Source: Paenibacillus phyllosphaerae (GTDB lineage Bacteria > Bacillota > Bacilli > Paenibacillales > Paenibacillaceae). Taken from it: a DNA stretch of 64,000 bases. Each line of letters starts with the position of its first letter. Position 1 is the stretch's first letter. The notes below the pieces were generated by a model that was not told the DNA's origin, did no database searches, and saw only the letters and a program-made list of their open reading frames with translations. Shown one piece after another: positions 62,796-64,000 of this stretch. The stretch covers positions 310,001 through 374,000 of the forward strand of contig NZ_JACHXK010000004.1 of NCBI RefSeq assembly GCF_014192105.1, read 5' to 3'. The position numbers and the translations under genes were made by a program.

Positions 62796-64000
62796 TTATG
62801 GTGCGGGATTCGTAAGGTCAGGCAGCTCAGTCCCGGAGAGGTCGTCTAATGGCTCGCCATCTGCCGGAACGTCTGTACCGCCGTTTCCGTTAACGCCTTC
62901 GCCTGTTCCGCCATTGCCATTCTGGCCGTTGCCCGGTGCCGTCGTCCCATTGCCGGGCTGTCCCCCGTTACCCGGGTTCGTAGTGCCATTGCCGTTGTTT
63001 ACGCCGTTCCCGCTTCCGGCACCATTCCCGTTCGTACTTCCAGTTCCGTTCCCGTTCCCGTTACCTGTTCCTTCACCGTTCAGAGGGCCATTCGTCTGGC
63101 CGTTGCCATTCGTCGGCTCACCTTCGGTTCCGTTCGTCTGGCCATCTTCGCCAGGTAATTCCTCCGCAGGAGGTTCCGTGCCTTCACCAGGTGTCGTTGT
63201 ATCATCCGGCGGAACGACCGGATCAACCGGCGTAAGTTCTTCTTCCGGAATCTCGATGGTCAGATGACCGGACTCTCCGCTCTCGACATCCGTATTGGCG
63301 TCATAAGCCGTAATATAATACTCGTAGGTCAAACCTGGCGCAATACTCATATCGTTGACGTCATGCGAGTCGAGCGCATCCATAAGTCTCGTGAATTCCG
63401 TTTCGGAGGCTTCCTTCCGGTAGACCCGATACGTCATATTATCGCCATCAACCGCGGACCAAGACATCTTCACCAGCTTATTCTCCGGATCATAGGCCGC
63501 ATTGAAGTCGGCGACGGCGCTGACCGGCTGCTTCTCCTCGACATCTTTCGGCTTATCGAAGCTTGTCACCGGCATGCCCTTCATCGCGGCTTTCATCACT
63601 TTACTGAACATAGCGGCTGATTGCGAGCTGCTCTTCTTCAGCAAATGTTCCTTGTCCGTCTTATCATAGCCCATCCAGACAACAGCCGTCCATTCCGGCG
63701 TATAGCCAGAGAACCAGGCATCGCGATTATAGCTGGAACTGTAATTCGGTATGCCATGCTGCGTCGTGCCTGTTTTGCCGGCAACAGGTCGATCGATGCG
63801 CGCTTGCGTCCCTGTACCGCCTTTCTCGAGCACCCCTTGCATGATGTCCGTCATGTACCACGCCGTCTCCGGCTCCATCAACTTCTCCGTTGCCGGCGCG
63901 TTGTACTCATAGACCACGCCGCCATTCTTGTCCACGATCTTCGTTATGGTGTGCGGATCAACGGATTTGCCATCGTTGGCAAAAGCGCTGTACGCCGTTG
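62796..64000 (-). CDS. Class A penicillin-binding protein (PBP1a-like), N-terminal part beyond window
   Basis: The last 401 codons of a large peptidoglycan synthase; the gene enters from the right edge. The transpeptidase ending is clear: AYSAFANDGKSVDPHTI, then the KTG motif in VAGKTGTTQHG and DAWFSGYTPEWTAVVWMGYD. A fibronectin type III domain follows (KMSWSAVDGDNMTYRVYRKE to GESGHLTIEIP), and then a tail of about 120 residues built of Asn/Gly/Thr repeats with Glu/Pro patches. B. subtilis PonA likewise has FN3 and an Asn-rich tail. The catalytic serine SxxK and the glycosyltransferase are outside the window. Confidence 0.92.
   Translation of the reverse strand, partial: TAYSAFANDGKSVDPHTITKIVDKNGGVVYEYNAPATEKLMEPETAWYMTDIMQGVLEKGGTGTQARIDRPVAGKTGTTQHGIPNYSSSYNRDAWFSGYTPEWTAVVWMGYDKTDKEHLLKKSSSQSAAMFSKVMKAAMKGMPVTSFDKPKDVEEKQPVSAVADFNAAYDPENKLVKMSWSAVDGDNMTYRVYRKEASETEFTRLMDALDSHDVNDMSIAPGLTYEYYITAYDANTDVESGESGHLTIEIPEEELTPVDPVVPPDDTTTPGEGTEPPAEELPGEDGQTNGTEGEPTNGNGQTNGPLNGEGTGNGNGNGTGSTNGNGAGSGNGVNNGNGTTNPGNGGQPGNGTTAPGNGQNGNGGTGEGVNGNGGTDVPADGEPLDDLSGTELPDLTNPAP

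Noticed and set aside
62900..63200. Tandem repeat or phase-variable tract in the penicillin-binding protein gene
   Set aside because: The region is a low-complexity Asn/Gly/Thr coding tail with irregular units rather than exact tandem DNA repeats, and such tails are known in PonA-type proteins.

Overview
The window looks like chromosomal DNA of an endospore-forming Gram-positive bacterium of the Paenibacillaceae (Paenibacillus or a close relative). The evidence is a Tlp spore protein, spoVK, a B. subtilis-type lexA/yneA/ynzC block, the gene order spoVK-hflX-ynbB-glnR-glnA, the pdhABCD cluster, mrfAB, strong AGGAGG ribosome-binding sites and frequent TTG/GTG starts. About nine tenths of the genes lie on the minus strand, so most of the window is probably read in one replication direction. 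I saw no rRNA, tRNA, CRISPR array, insertion sequence or prophage.

Layout. 1-6.8 kb: a ChbG-like deacetylase (cut by the window edge), a phosphotransferase, a MOSC protein, an APC permease, a membrane-anchored Spo0F-like receiver with a small membrane partner, a DUF3298 protein and an orphan ABC ATPase. 6.8-8.4 kb: a small gene behind a promoter carrying two LexA boxes, the first of three copies of a dispersed repeat, a 45-residue small gene and a HAD phosphatase. 8.4-15.5 kb: topB, a membrane protein, gltD, dfrA and thyA. 15.6-21 kb: the second repeat copy and the pyruvate dehydrogenase cluster. 21-31.7 kb: an esterase, a low-molecular-weight phosphatase, a TRIC-like channel, thiN, a MutS2-like gene without Smr domain behind a long structured leader, an MBL hydrolase, a nitrilase/GNAT/GNAT operon and an OmpR-type two-component pair. 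31.8-42.2 kb: the third repeat copy, a Hanks kinase fused to a degenerate ParA/MinD-like domain, then an eight-gene tightly packed unit mrfA-mrfB-HAD-mutM-nfo-cREC-ABC ATPase-rRNA methylase. 42.2-51.4 kb: a YfhP-like protein, tlp, rnz, metH, mtnD, a HAD phosphatase and an aldo/keto reductase. 51.4-54.7 kb: ynzC, yneA, lexA with six candidate LexA boxes, an RNA ligase and a frameshifted RDD gene. 54.8-64 kb: glnA, glnR, ynbB, hflX, spoVK, YdcF and DUF402 proteins, a secreted cyclophilin, and the C-terminal half of a class A penicillin-binding protein.

Genome maintenance is a recurring theme: lexA, the division inhibitor yneA, an SOS-type small gene, mrfAB, mutM, nfo, topB and a MutS2-like ATPase. 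The most promising undescribed items are the small gene with two LexA boxes, the mrfA-to-methylase operon containing a cyclic-phosphate receiver (cREC) and a weak LexA site, the membrane-anchored Spo0F-like protein, the kinase/ATPase fusion, the leader RNA ahead of the MutS2-like gene, and the three-copy intergenic repeat. All calls rest on reading the sequence; no database search was run.
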